From Knufia peltigerae (lineage: Eukaryota > Ascomycota > Eurotiomycetes > Chaetothyriales > Trichomeriaceae), in assembly GCA_030247855.1 (NCBI GenBank), contig JAPDRN010000021.1, forward strand, positions 186,001 to 250,000: a DNA stretch of 64,000 nucleotides, given 5' to 3'. Shown in pieces: positions 1 through 11,201 of this stretch (positions are counted from its first letter, which is position 1; each line of letters begins with the position of its first letter). Under the pieces are notes generated by a model. The model was not told the DNA's origin. It saw nothing but the letters and a program-made list of their open reading frames with translations, and ran no database searches. The position numbers were made by a program, and so were the translations under genes.

Positions 1-567
1 CTGCATCATGGGAGCGCTCATATCGTAAAGCAGACATGATTCGTGACACGGCGGCACTGCGTATTGTTATCGTTACTTCTATTATTCCGGTACTATTTCG
101 GTGTTAGTACCTGTGGATCTCGACACCAGCCGTCGCTACCATACGGCGTCAAAGTAATGATACTCACAGAAGCAAAGGTTTACATGGGTAAAGAGAAGGG
201 TGTATTCTCCCAGCCTCGGGATGCAGACATAGGCAAAACTTTGTATATTCGGGCATAAATCTGGCTGCGAGGCCGACAAGACAAGAGATAGAGCCATAAC
301 GGAACTCGCAACTCGATTCCGATGAGTAGATGGTCTGGCTATTGAGCTGAGCGGAAGATGGAGACGAGTCTTCGGCGCTAGGTCCCCCAGGATATCATTC
401 CTCAGGATATAAAGGCCCCATGGGGTTCTGCAGGAATGAGTTGTCGCCAGAGTCATCTACCAAACGCGGAAGGTCAGGATCACTAGAAAATCATACATCT
501 GGGGACTCGGAAGCCAACTTTATCGTTTCTCAATCTCTTGAACTAAGCCACCTGCTCCAATATCACC
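1..567. other. upstream region of the MFS transporter gene
   Basis: No convincing gene is seen. Short open frames on both strands have no recognisable domain. The last part should hold the promoter and 5' leader of the transporter that starts at 568, whose ATG is in a good context (caccATGG). Confidence 0.5.
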
Positions 568-2235
568 ATGGCCACCAAAAACCAGTTGTCCGATGCAGCC
601 AAGTCACTCGACCGCGTTGAATCCCACGATGGTTTGGAACTTGGACAAGCTTCTTCACTTCCAGAAGAGGCGCATTTCGACGAGAAGACCGCGGCGACGA
701 TACGGCATCGGATTGACTTGCGATTGATTCCTCTGCTTGGAGCCATATACGGCATATCTTTGATGGATCGCACCAACATGCCCAACGCTGCCATTGCGGG
801 GATGTTGACGGATCTGAAATTGAGCCACGGTCCGCGCTATAACCTTGTCAACATGTCCTTCTTCATCACCTATATCCTGCTTCAGCCTGTGATGGTTATC
901 ATTGGCCGAAAAGTGGGGCCCAGGACCTTTCTTCCATCGATCTGTCTTGCTTGGGGCGCCGTCATCATCGGTTTTGGTTTTGCAAAGAACTGGCCGACCC
1001 TCCTCCCACTACGGTTGCTGCTCGGTGCCATGGAGGCCGGGTACTTTCCTGGGTGTCTCTACCTCCTGTCCTGCTGGTACACTCGATGTAAGCTCTGATA
1101 AATTCATTGGTTTGACCCTCACGGCTAAGGAAAGTAGTTGAAGTTGCTCGTCGGTATTCCTCGTTCTACCTCATAGGCAGCGTATCCTCAGCGCTCTCGG
1201 GGATCCTTGCATACGGCCTTCAGCAATTAGATGGACTTGCCAATCTCAGCGGATGGAGATGGTTAGCTTCCCCAGAGATGTCCATGAGCCCAGATCGCTG
1301 ACAGCGGCAGGATATTTATCATGGAAGGGGTCATAACGTGCGCCATTGCATCGTTCGCATTCATATTTCTCGTCAAATTTCCCGACAAGGAAAGGGTTAA
1401 GCCCTCCTGGGGGTTCCTCTCCCCTGACCAGCTGGAATTTCAGATTGAGAGATTGAACGCTGAGCGCCGTGACGTTGAACTCGAGGATCTCACATGGAAA
1501 CGCTTTTTCCAGCCTGCGACCGAGTGGTACATCTACGGGTTTCCTTTCATTTTATTGTAAGTACCGATCGAGATTGATGGATCGACTGACTGACAGGACT
1601 CAGCCTTATCAATGTCACAGCGTACGCATTTGCCTTCACCCTTCCGATAATCCTGCGATCCAAGCTTGGCTTCAATGTAGCCATGGCCCAGTGCCTCGTT
1701 GCGCCACCTTATGTGCTGGCCGGTGCCATTATGTATCTGGTTGCATGGTACTCGGATCACAAGAAAACCCGCGGACCTGTGCTTTGCTGTTTGGCCACGG
1801 TCTCACTCATTGGCCTGGCCATTATGGGTTTCGTGGAGCATCCTTGGGTTCAGTACTTTGGTGTGTTCGTTGCTGTCGTTGGCACCAGCTCGGCTGCTCC
1901 GGCGATCATGACGTACCAGGCGAACAACATTCGAGGTCAATGGAGACGCGCTTTCTGCTCAGCTCTCCTGACAGGAATAGGGGCTGTTGGTGGCATCGTG
2001 GGCTCGCTGATTTTCAGAACACAGGACGCACCCACCTTTGTCCCAGGGTTCGCTACGTGCATCGTGTACGTCACACGCTCGTGGTTGTTGAACTGTACTG
2101 ACCTCTGTTAGTTGCAATGTCCTCATCATCGTGACAGTCGGCATCCTCACTCTCTACTTCCGTAAGAAAAATGGACAAGCGGATCGTGGAGAGTGCATTC
2201 TTCTCGAGGAACCGAACTTTCGATTCACAATCTGA
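568..2235 (+). CDS. MFS transporter, allantoate-permease (Dal5)-like family
   Basis: Predicted plasma-membrane importer of the anion:cation symporter branch of the major facilitator superfamily, whose members carry allantoate, nicotinate, pantothenate or similar organic anions; the substrate cannot be read from sequence. The model has five exons with introns at 1088-1137, 1262-1310, 1557-1603 and 2066-2111, giving 491 residues. The start of the fold is typical for the family: a cytosolic N-terminus, then RIDLRLIPLLGAIYGISLMD and a Thr-Asn-Met-Pro-Asn-Ala step after helix 1. The G-R-K-V-G-P loop follows helix 2-3, and GAMEAGYFPGCLYLLSCWY matches helix 4-5 of the family. Later exons supply the second six-helix bundle. 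The C-terminal tail after the last helix is short. It has no obvious partner gene next to it. Confidence 0.85.
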
Positions 2236-3819
2236 AGCACACGAGATCTCGAAGGTTGGAGAGGCTGAAGGGCAATCTATATCGCTACAAGGGTAGAATA
2301 CGTGCTTTTGGCATGACGGGCCAGTGACCATAGGCTGATAGTGTAGATACTGAACCGAGGGCGGTCGTGAACAGAGACAGCCTAGATAAGTGCGAATGTG
2401 AAAATTGGAACCCAGATTTAAACGATATGTAATAATAGCTAGTCTCTCGGAGGGGTATTTGTCATCTTCAAGGCTACCAGAGAATCGAAACTTGATAGCC
2501 AGGGGCGACGTGGATGGCAATAAAATATCTTTTCTTCGAATCAGCCTGAGTTAGACACGCGTGAGAGCGGGAGTGGGAGATTGAGAAGACGTGAGAAGAG
2601 GGCGAGTCGCGAGCATGTCGTCTTAAAAGCGGAGCAGGTCGACTCTAACACTGCTTATTGAGGGTCAAAGATCCTCTCGGCGACCAATGCTACACCCTAC
2701 TCTTTATCTGACTATCCTTGATGAACGCATGCGTTTCTTGTGACCATTTTTTCATCTCTTCTCTATATTTCTCGGAGATCTTGGATTGACAACATTGCTC
2801 AAGATATCGGACGAACTTGATCGTTCGAAAGCAATGCTAGGGACTGAGCGTACCGAGCCACAAGAACTCGAGTTCGTAGGGGTGGCCGAACGATCTCTTG
2901 GAAACTTGGTCATCTTCTCAAATAACGTCAATGATCATGGCCACATAACAGTCGCGGGCGAGTGTGGAGTCTGTCTTCAAGTCTTACCACGACGGAGAAT
3001 CGGCTTTGGCGAATATACCACTTTTGACGGAGAGCAGATCGTACCACGATCACCAGCTTTGGCGTTGCGTAGATCATCCATGATAGCCCCATCGGAGATG
3101 GTGCCGGTGGACTTCCGATTTCGACGAGCCTCATAGCCTTATGAGCGGCCTTCTTATCGTTCTTGCTTTCCTCAACGTTAGTGACGGTCACATCCGCACG
3201 AGGGGACTCACATTGCTTTGGTATATAGATACCATTTCCGGCTGGGTCGTAGACCGGTCAAGTTTCTGTATCCTCTCGCCTCGAATCCTAGCTACGCGAA
3301 CTCAAATTGTGAGGATAGAAAGTTTCGATCGGTCTGGTGAAAAGAAAACGCCGAGAAATCTTGAATGATTAACTTTGCTGATGCAGTCAATGTAGGTGAA
3401 AATTCTGAGACACTGTGAATGATCAGATTCCGAATTGAATACTGAGGAGGTGAATGATGATGAAATTCCAGATCGCGTGCTAAGGCGGTGAATCAAGGTG
3501 AAGGAGAATTCTGTTCCTCGGGCTCATGTCTTTACTTGCTTTCACAGACTCATTCTCTTCTTTTCCTCCTTCTCTTCTCTTCCTCTGAACAGAGACGGCC
3601 ACAACTATTTAAAACCCATAATTGCTTCTTCCTTTTCTTCTCTATCATTTGTACGTGGGATACAAGATCAGTAGCGGCTCTCTCTTGACTGCAATAGTCT
3701 GATTATTACAGTCGAGGGAGAGTCGCTACGCCTTTGTCGAGTCCAGTCATAATGACACTGAGACAAACTTCTCCCATCGCTACGCCTCACCTCATCTACC
3801 TCTTCCTCCTTCCGAAATC

Positions 3820-3924
3820 CCTTGACAATCTATCAACGCTCTTGATGATCACCCGAGACTAGTTGAGACCCTGGTACCTGTTCGTTATCACACCAGCCGT
3901 TACGCTTCGCCGGCGGATTTTCAA
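3820..3924 (+). repeat. direct repeat, copy 1
   Basis: This stretch is about 85-90% identical to 4057-4157. The best conserved core contains CTGGTACCTGTTCGTTATCA and ends in CTTCGCCGGCGGATTTT. Weaker similarity appears to continue past both right ends through an ATTTTAC...CCTGTCC segment, so the ancestral unit may have been about 150 bp. Confidence 0.8.
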
Positions 3925-4056
3925 AATTTTGATCGACTTTCAAGAACATTTTACAACGCACACATCCCTGTCCGGCCGTCTCTCTCTCTCTCTCTTCTTT
4001 CACCGACTGCGGATACAATTCTTCACCTTTTTCCGATACTTCATCCTCCTAATCTA

Positions 4057-4157
4057 CTCGACAAACTATCGACACTCTTGATGATCCCCTGAGGCCAGTT
4101 GAGATCCTGGTACCTGTTCGTTATCACACCAGCCGTGACGCTTCGCCGGCGGATTTT
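4057..4157 (+). repeat. direct repeat, copy 2
   Basis: Second copy of the 3820-3924 unit, in the same orientation and about 237 bp downstream. Divergence between copies indicates an old local duplication. No open frame is shared between the copies, so it is probably non-coding. Confidence 0.8.
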
Positions 4158-4872
4158 TACATTGAAGATTTTACGCAAAATATTCCTGTCCCATTTCCTT
4201 GTACGTGTCTTACAGGAAAAATGGAACTTCCAGAACAATGGTCAATAGTCGAAAGTGATGCTCGAAATTGACCGGATCAGTGTTCAGAAACTCTCCCTGT
4301 CCTGGGTATGGCCTTAAACTGCCCAAACCACTACCAATCGACTTCCTCTCCTCCTGTATCCGATCGTCATCCCGGCAACAAACCAAGGGCTTGTCAAGGA
4401 GCACGGGGGCACGTACTACTGATATCTGAACTTCGGTTCCCACTTCTTGTACGTTTTCAAGAACCGACGCTGTAGAAGGCTTTTTCAACTTGAATCTCCT
4501 ACGAACAGCCCCTCCTTTGGATTCCATCGTTTCTCCGATCGGCGAACAACACCCACTCACTATACTTAGGTAAGAAAGGTATGCCTCATGTCAAAGGCAA
4601 GATACTAATGGTCCATAGTGGCACCAGTTGCGAATTCAAAAACCAACATCATAAGACGACTCCTTCCTGTACACACCTTCCTCAACACCACAACCCAAAT
4701 TGGAAATCCTGCCGTACAACTGCACCCTCCTCACCACAGCCTCCATAACTGCTCATCAAATCATTCGATCGTTCTCATTCTCCTCTTCTCTCTCTATCCC
4801 CTTCTCTCATGTCACATTCAAGCTCCGACTACCGACAGCTTCTTCATCAAGATTTCAACTTTCCAATATCAA

Positions 4873-7012
4873 ATGGATGTGTCCAATCCTCACAATCTTC
4901 ATGCCATGGTCTCCGTCAGTCGGTTCAGTGGGTAGCCAGGCAGTGAAGAGAAGTCTAACAGGCTGGTCGGATCGCAGTTCCCGCGCATAAAAAAACACAC
5001 CAATACTCGTGCACACCTGAGACTCATACAGTCATTCTCGATGGCGTATCCTCGAACACCAATGCCGAACACCAGACTGCATCCACACACCTCGTGGCAG
5101 AGTTGAGTGATATTATGGAATAGCTGGCAGGACTACCACAAGATCAGCAACAAGACCAGTGTGCTCGGTAGATGACCCCAGGGCTTCCGCCTCATGAGTC
5201 GAAGCTTCTTGTGATCACAAATATCCTTTCGGCAGAGGAAATCAGGGGAAGGAGAAGTCAATCGAGTGTGCTGCTCCCATAGTGAACAATACTGTGATGA
5301 GCTTTTATGTATCCCTCGCCAAGGATAAAGCGAGAGGAGGTGAGGGTCGTGTGCCACTGCTTCACAAGAAGTCATCCTCTGTTAACGCTGAACAAGACGC
5401 TATTATCATTGTGGCAGTGAACACAGTCAATAGCCTCTGGACAGACCTCTTGAGATTCGTCAACTTCTTTGGCCATACTTGGAAAGGTTGCAGCTGCGAT
5501 ACTTGATTCACGAATGTCATAGCCAATACCGCCAATTCTCACTGACTACGATCGGTCAAGCAGTCTACGCAGTCGTGCAAGGCAAAGACCACCATCCCGG
5601 AGATCAAAGTATACAACACTTCGTTCAAGAATGGACCACCGTATCCTACAACAAGCTCTATCAACAAGACGGCAGACATCGATCCGAACACTTCTGACGC
5701 TTAACCGAAACACCCCTACCATCGATATTGCCTCGCCACATTCTTCGACCACACATGAATGGCTGCACAAGGGTCCGTACAGGTGGCTCAACTTTCCTAC
5801 CGACGTTCAAGAGAGAGGAAGAGACAAGACACACCCTTCGAGTTGTCAATGGTCAATTACTATGCTTTGAAAGACACTGCCTCAGCAGTTTTTCCCAAGC
5901 TTGAACAAGTTGTCTGTCACATTCTACAAAATATTCTCGGCACGCCTTCTACTGAGCCGTCTTGTCCAGTGTGTCGAAATCACATTGCCAGGTGGAATTT
6001 CATCTATGTTGCCGATGGTATATTCCATCTTCTACGACATCTCACACCAGCCAACTCATCGCTCGCACAACCTAGCAGAAAGGCCAAATTCCCTTGCTGC
6101 TTTGTCCTGCTGTCTGGACCAAGCAAAGTCTTCACGCATATTGAGATGTTCCTCTTGAGAGCTCTTGAGTTCGTTCGGCCGCTATCTCATCAGAGTTGGC
6201 GTCTGGAGAATCTACTTCTGCAAATGAAGACGCCTCGACATTGGCTGTTCAAAGCAGCACTCGAACTGAATTAGCCTTGTTACCCGAAGCGTATCGTCAA
6301 ATTGTCTTAGACAATGATGCACAAGTAACCTGATCAAGCGCCACATTCACGAACCCCGAATCAATGCCAGCAGGAGATTTATTTCACCCCGTACCAGCAT
6401 CAGTCGCTCGCACGCTCTTCAGTGCCACGGATCAACAAAGTTCAGATACTCAAGGCATGACCGACACCGTGCATCCTCCCACGCTTTCTCTCGCAGTCTC
6501 TCATGGCTATACTCTAGATAATGCCGGTATTGAGCTTTCTAAGCCTGAACAGCAAGGGTACATGAAGTTTTCGGACAATACAAATGTCTTTGGCAGTCAA
6601 AAGAGTAGCATGAGACAAGCAATTGCGGAGCGAACGCACAATTGGCTCCGAGGTGCTTTGGAAGCTGAATGGGGCAACGGTGGCTGCAGACAACCGTTTG
6701 AGAGTTCACGGGAACTTGTCAAACATATGTCGAATGTCATCGGCAATTGCACAGACAACACAAAGCGTCGATGCCGTGGTGTTCGAAGAAACCGAATATC
6801 ATCTTGAAAGCGGGCCAATCTGTAAACAGGCGATCGAAGAACATTCGTCACCACCGTCGACATCTTCCATCCGATCTGGCTTGCTCACTATGTGGCCACC
6901 TCTGTCGCGCCGATGGTGAGATGTGGAAACACTTAAGGTGTGTTTACTACAGATGGCCTCTCGTTAGCCATGCTATCTCCGAGACAGAAGCAGAGTTGCA
7001 GGTACACGTGTG
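4873..7012 (+). pseudogene. probable degenerate protein gene (frameshifts and TAG stops)
   Basis: Reading the + strand from ATG 4873 gives coding-like protein in pieces that are interrupted by stops and must switch frame. A pyrimidine-rich leader precedes it. Within 5080-5280 one frame reads protein-like (for example LAGLPQDQQQDQCAR and PPHESKLLVITNILSAEE), broken by TAG codons at positions where CAG would keep the frame open. More frame pieces follow at 5282-5506, 5759-6274 (with a CPVC-x-NH cluster) and 6364-6807. A Cys/His-rich stretch near 6860-6945 (CSLCGHLCRADGEMWKHLRC) resembles a decayed zinc finger. The original protein is not recognised. It could also be a gene with many unrecognised introns, but in-frame stops inside good-looking segments argue for decay. 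Confidence 0.4.
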
Positions 7013-7906
7013 AACTGAGCATCAAGATGTCCCTGATGAAACGAGATAGGATACGGGTACATGCCCTATTTGTCACCCGAGATATTCAAGTATGAGATTA
7101 GATCACACAGGATCTACGGAGTAAGTAATCTGGAAATGGGTCTGAGGAGGGTTTGGGGAGAGCCTCCAGCAAACAGAATCAGATTGAAGAATGTGTTGGA
7201 GTACGGAGCAGTTTGTACGTTTATACCACATAGTCAGGTTCTCAGAACTGGCTGCCTAGGAGACAGGCAATGTATGAATTGAACTTCATGAAATAAATGA
7301 CATTGCATGTACTCGGCGCTTTTATAGGAATGGCCTAGAGGAGCAGACACTAAGTGCCTGGAATCATCGAGTGCTACCCATCCGTAGGCTAAACACCAGA
7401 ATGTTTTGAAAAACAGTCTACGCACCATTCCTTGTGCGGAAGCCGACAAGTCAACATGGTTAATTGTGTCCATCACTTCTACCCAACCTCGCATTCTTCC
7501 ACGATGATTGTCCCTTGACAGAATTCTGTAACCCGCTTTTGCGGAGCAAAGTTTACATAGATGGATAGAGAATCGAGTTTCGAGGAGACCAGTATAGAAT
7601 TACCATGGGACGGGAAGGTGGTTATTGTGTTGGTTTGTAGCATCTCAAGTTGTCATGTTTGGCTGGTTTACTCCGGAAGTAGTGATTCATACCTTTGTTC
7701 CGGCATAACAGATTTGTGGAATTTTGGCCAAGGACAGTAGCCGTTCATTGCTAAGCGCGGCCCTCCGAATTTTTCACTGCCGTACGGAGTTTCAAAAGTC
7801 CGCCGCCGCGCCGAAAAAATTGAACAGGTATATTTTTTGCCCTTCCAATTTCTCAGCAAATAAGTCGGCGTCAAGTCGCACACTCAAAATCAATAAACAC
7901 GCTTCC
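7013..7906. other. intergenic, no gene seen
   Basis: Nothing recognisable. Short frames on both strands (for example 7234-7494 minus) lack domains. The final 200 bases lead into the tRNA gene and would contain its upstream region. Confidence 0.5.
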
Positions 7907-8018
7907 GCTTCCTTGGTGTAGTTGGCTATCACGTGAGTCTCATAGTACATCTGTGATCTAATGATATATAAACATTAGAGTAATCTCAAGGTCGCCAGTT
8001 CGATCCTGGCAGGGAGCA
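7907..8018 (+). tRNA. tRNA-Met (CAT), elongator type, with a 38-nt intron
   Basis: The sequence folds as a 74-nt tRNA interrupted after position 37. The acceptor arms GCTTCCT/AGGGAGC pair with one G-T pair. The D-arm is GTGTAGTTGGCTATCAC, and the T-arm GCCAG-TTCGATC-CTGGC is perfect. The anticodon loop is CTCATA|A, so the anticodon is CAT. The intron is 7945-7982 by this reading, at the canonical site one base 3' of the anticodon. A weak point is a T-T pair at 31-39 in the anticodon stem. Box A and box B sequences are present, and a run TTTCTTTTT just downstream fits a Pol III terminator. The D-arm resembles fungal tRNA-Val, but the loop sets the identity as Met. Confidence 0.85.
7938..8011 (+). 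repeat. 74-bp inverted repeat, arm 1 (inside tRNA-Met)
   Basis: Bases 7938-8011 recur exactly as the reverse complement at 10950-11023. The repeat runs from the anticodon loop through the intron and T-arm to the first base of the 3' acceptor strand. Confidence 0.9.
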
Positions 8019-9384
8019 TTTCTTTTTGCTGTGCTGTTGTTTTTTTTTTTCGTGCGGGGAGCGGAGTTATTATTATTATTATTACGGAGTATTATAGCGC
8101 AATATATCTTGTCCAGAAAGTGGAGAAGATCAGTGGCTACTTAAAACTAATCATGAGGTTTAGTTCAACTTGGCACTCGGAATATAGATAGTCCGTACAA
8201 ACTCCACTGACGTCGTGCGCCCTCTAGTTGTCCAGTATTACTCCGTACTCTCCGTACTATCACTCTAACCTAGAATTCTCCTTTAATAATATCACTGATA
8301 TAAGCAAGCGTAGGCCAAGTTACAGAATGCCTAGCAGACAGGTACAACAAAAGGTCGGCAATTGGTTGCAACGAGGCAAAGCCAGCAGCGCTTAACAAGG
8401 GGGTCCGCCATTCCGGGCTCACCCTATTAATCTCGCCTTAGAAGGACTGACGATTGGCCTCTGCACACTTATTTTTATCTAGACGCCCTCATGCCCTCCC
8501 AAACTGCAAAAGAGATCTTGATCATGGGGTCAAAATGAGCAGTGCATTTGCTCATGATGGTAACCCCAGCAGCGGGTTGGTTCTCGACTGATGATGCATC
8601 GACCCCGACCGGCTTGCCAGCCTCGCTTCTCGAGAACTCTTCGCATGAAGGCTGGAACTGTTGGCGGTTTGAAGCCAGAAGACTCATTGATCATTGAAGC
8701 GGCCAAATCAAATCTCGACACGTACGCCGGCCAGGTTGATCAGTATCAGCCCACGAAACGAGTAATCTTTCCCAATCTTGTCAAACCTTAGAATAGTCAC
8801 CTAAAAGTGAGCACTCAAGAAGGCGGTGCCATAACTATGAATTATGATGAAGACTCAGGTAGGCTTGGATCCAAAATCCCAAGATCACAAGGCGAGTTCT
8901 TTTCACCTCTTCATATCGCGCCCTGATTCCGAACTGCCCATTTGCTGACACCGCCGACCGTCTACACTTGACATACCACGTTACGTCGTCATCGTTGTCG
9001 TGAACAGAGCCCCTCGCAGGAGCTCACAATTCCGAGTAGAATTTAAACGAACAACGAATCACACCGACAAGCAGATCGCCTTTGGGGTTGGTCATAAGAC
9101 CTTGAAATCCTCGAGGAAAAGAGGCAGTAAGACTTGAATCATGGACGTTGTCATCTAAAATGCTGACCAACACAGCTCCCAAAAAGCCGAATCCCTCAAA
9201 GAATCCCTGGCCATTGAAACCGAAGCCACCGACGCGTGATTAAACCATCCTTTTCGAGACTATCAACCGTTGACGGATATTCTAACGCGGGTCAACGGCA
9301 ATACAAAGACCTACCAGTTGCCTGAGGCTCTCATTTCAGTTTTGAGTGCTGGAGAAAATCCTGAAATTCCCTTTGAAGAGCTCG
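8019..9384. other. intergenic between tRNA-Met and the unknown gene
   Basis: No gene is supported. It contains a short (TTA)n tract near 8069-8082 and two copies of the 9-mer TACGGAGTA/TACTCCGTA (8083 and 8239). A + strand open frame just upstream of the next gene (9270-9464, different frame) reads protein-like and may be an upstream exon of that gene or a frameshifted N-terminus. Confidence 0.45.
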
Positions 9385-10770
9385 ATGGATTTTTCTGGTT
9401 TCCCCCAATTCGAACGCGTCGTGCGGACGCTCTATCCGCACTTTCCTCTACCCGAGGCCTATAACAAATATTTCAAAGACATCTTCGCCGAGCTCTCCGA
9501 GACTCAGGCGGTGCAAGTGATCAACAATATCATACGACATGTTGGCCCGCACGCGCCTGAGCTGTTGGGGGTATTTGCTACCTACTGTGGCGTTCCAGAG
9601 GCTGTTCTTGCCGGCCATCTGGCCCGCATAAGCATGAACATCGAGGCAGGCGCCTCGACACCGGGAGCCCGCAATGCCAGCGCAAACGCCCGTGAACCCC
9701 TGGATTTGGCAGCCAGGCTGGCCACGGAAGCATCTATAAGAGCGGCCCTTGATAACATTTCTCATGGCACCGAGACTATGGCCACAAGTGCCCAAACTGC
9801 GGCAGGGAGCTTGGAAAGAGTTGCCAAATTGGCAGACCAGGTGGTCAGAGATGTCCATGGCATCTATGTCATTCAAAATTCGCTCGTCGATCACATCAAC
9901 TATTACGGACGTTGGTCGCAGAGGGTTTCAGCCTTTCAAATTGCTCAGGGGTACGAGATAATCCGGACCCTCGCCGACATTGGAGGGCATCTTGGCGAGG
10001 CCAATAGCATCGCCGCGTCGGGAAGCGGAGGACCAGACGGCTTTGCGAAACACGTCTACGACTTCACCAAAGAGAAAATTGGTGTGATTCAGGAGGTGGA
10101 AAGGGATAATCATCGTTTCTTTGTCTACCATCCTGATACAAACTGGTATCCAGCGTTTCATCGATTGATCACGGGACACCCACTTCCGCCTACGTTTTGT
10201 ACCAAGTCGGATGACTTGGACAAGTCGTGTCAGTACATGTAAGAAGTTAGAGCGCAACTGAGAAGGGAGTCGGAGCGTGGAAGAGACATTATTTTTCACC
10301 TGCGCATCCCATCATGGTGCACCCTCTCCTTCAAGCAGCCCTTGCATTTCCCCGATTGCCTTCAGCCATTCAAGGTTGAGGGGCGGAAGCACAAACTTAA
10401 GGAGTACGTTGCGTTCAACCTTCCAGCTGCGCCTGATGGACTTCTGGACGGCGTTGCGAATGTTCTCGACCCAGACTCGTGGAACAAGATAGCAGCAGGG
10501 GTTTCGGTCGCTACAACACTGCCAGCCGTGGGCTGGGGTATCAACGGCGCCTGTCTCGCCGCCGGCGTTGCCTTAGGTACTCTCACAGGTTTGGGACTGT
10601 TGGTGGCCGTTCCGGTCTGGTGGGGCACCGCGCTCCCATCCATGAGTGCAGCTGCACCAGTCATCGAGGAAACTGTGTATGGTGCGTTCTGTGAAACAGC
10701 ACCGAGAGTGTTGGGGTCCACTCGACGTCTAAAATTTGAGGAAGGAAGGTGGTCAGATGTGGGCTTGTGA
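9385..10770 (+). CDS. unknown protein with C-terminal hydrophobic domain; interrupted by a stop or a 45-nt intron
   Basis: Not recognised. The first part (9385-10239) encodes a mainly helical protein with Ala-rich heptad-like stretches. The second part (to 10770) stays in the same frame after TAA at 10240-10242 and carries a hydrophobic Gly/Ala segment (VGWGINGACLAAGVALGTLT then LLVAVPVWWG), a likely membrane helix or hairpin. Both parts look coding, including the bases right after the stop. Either a 45-nt intron GTAAGA...GTGGAAG (10239-10283, with an ACTGA branch-like site) removes the stop and gives about 446 residues, or CAA mutated to TAA and the gene is broken. The first in-frame ATG is 9385, but codons upstream are open to 9346. 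It lies between tRNA-Met and the inverted tRNA fragment. Confidence 0.5.
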
Positions 10771-10949
10771 GGAGAAACAAGCACGAATGTCCGAGTAAGC
10801 GGCAAAGAGCTTGAAAGAAGCGATGAAGAGAGGCAGCAAGCTGGAGAACGAGAGCAAGAGTAGACACACCCGTACGTGTTTATATAGGACTTTTTCTTTT
10901 GGAGGAGGATCTTTTTCTCACGCTCTCTCACCGGCTCTCGTCCTCAAAA

Positions 10950-11023
10950 TGCCAGGATCGAACTGGCGACCTTGAGATTACTCTAATGTTTATATATCAT
11001 TAGATCACAGATGTACTATGAGA
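10950..11023 (-). pseudogene. tRNA-Met 3'-half fragment with intron (tRNA pseudogene)
   Basis: This is a perfect reverse-complement copy of 7938-8011. It holds the anticodon loop, the whole intron, the variable loop and the T-arm, but lacks the 5' acceptor strand, the D-arm and all but one base of the 3' acceptor strand. It cannot fold as a tRNA. Retention of the intron shows it was copied at DNA or pre-tRNA level. It lies 178 bp upstream of the methyltransferase ATG, in the opposite orientation. Confidence 0.85.
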
Positions 11024-11201
11024 GTCTAAACAAGATGGACAGGAACCGTCTTCGTAGATCTGACTGTCCACCATGACTGTCCCAAGCAAATGCCAAGACC
11101 AGGCGCTCTCGGTAGTATCCCTTTGACATGGTTCCAGATTCATCACCATTGTACGTGTCAACTGAAGTGTATTTAGGAGCTCTGAACAGTCCATACCTAC
11201 A

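Larger units (their letters stand above)
2236..4872. other. gene-poor region with degenerate repeats
   Basis: No intact gene is recognised. Open frames such as one at 2786-3136 on the + strand and its antisense partner have no known domain and look like chance or relics. A minus-strand frame that could start at ATG 4527 and end at 4210 (about 105 residues, Lys/Arg-rich start) is unclassified. The stretch 3500-3660 and most of 4640-4870 is pyrimidine-rich on the + strand, like a fungal 5' leader. Two copies of a roughly 100-bp direct repeat lie at 3820 and 4057. Confidence 0.5.

Noticed and set aside
1469..2101. 210-codon frame overlapping the MFS transporter in another frame
   Set aside because: It runs across exons of the transporter and includes intron sequence; the transporter frame carries the family motifs.
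4210..4560. 116-codon minus-strand frame
   Set aside because: The long version needs a GTG start; the ATG version has no recognisable family and lies in decayed DNA.
10362..10931. 189-codon minus-strand frame overlapping the unknown gene
   Set aside because: Low-complexity Ser/Leu composition, no ATG context or domain, and the + strand frame continues the upstream coding sequence.
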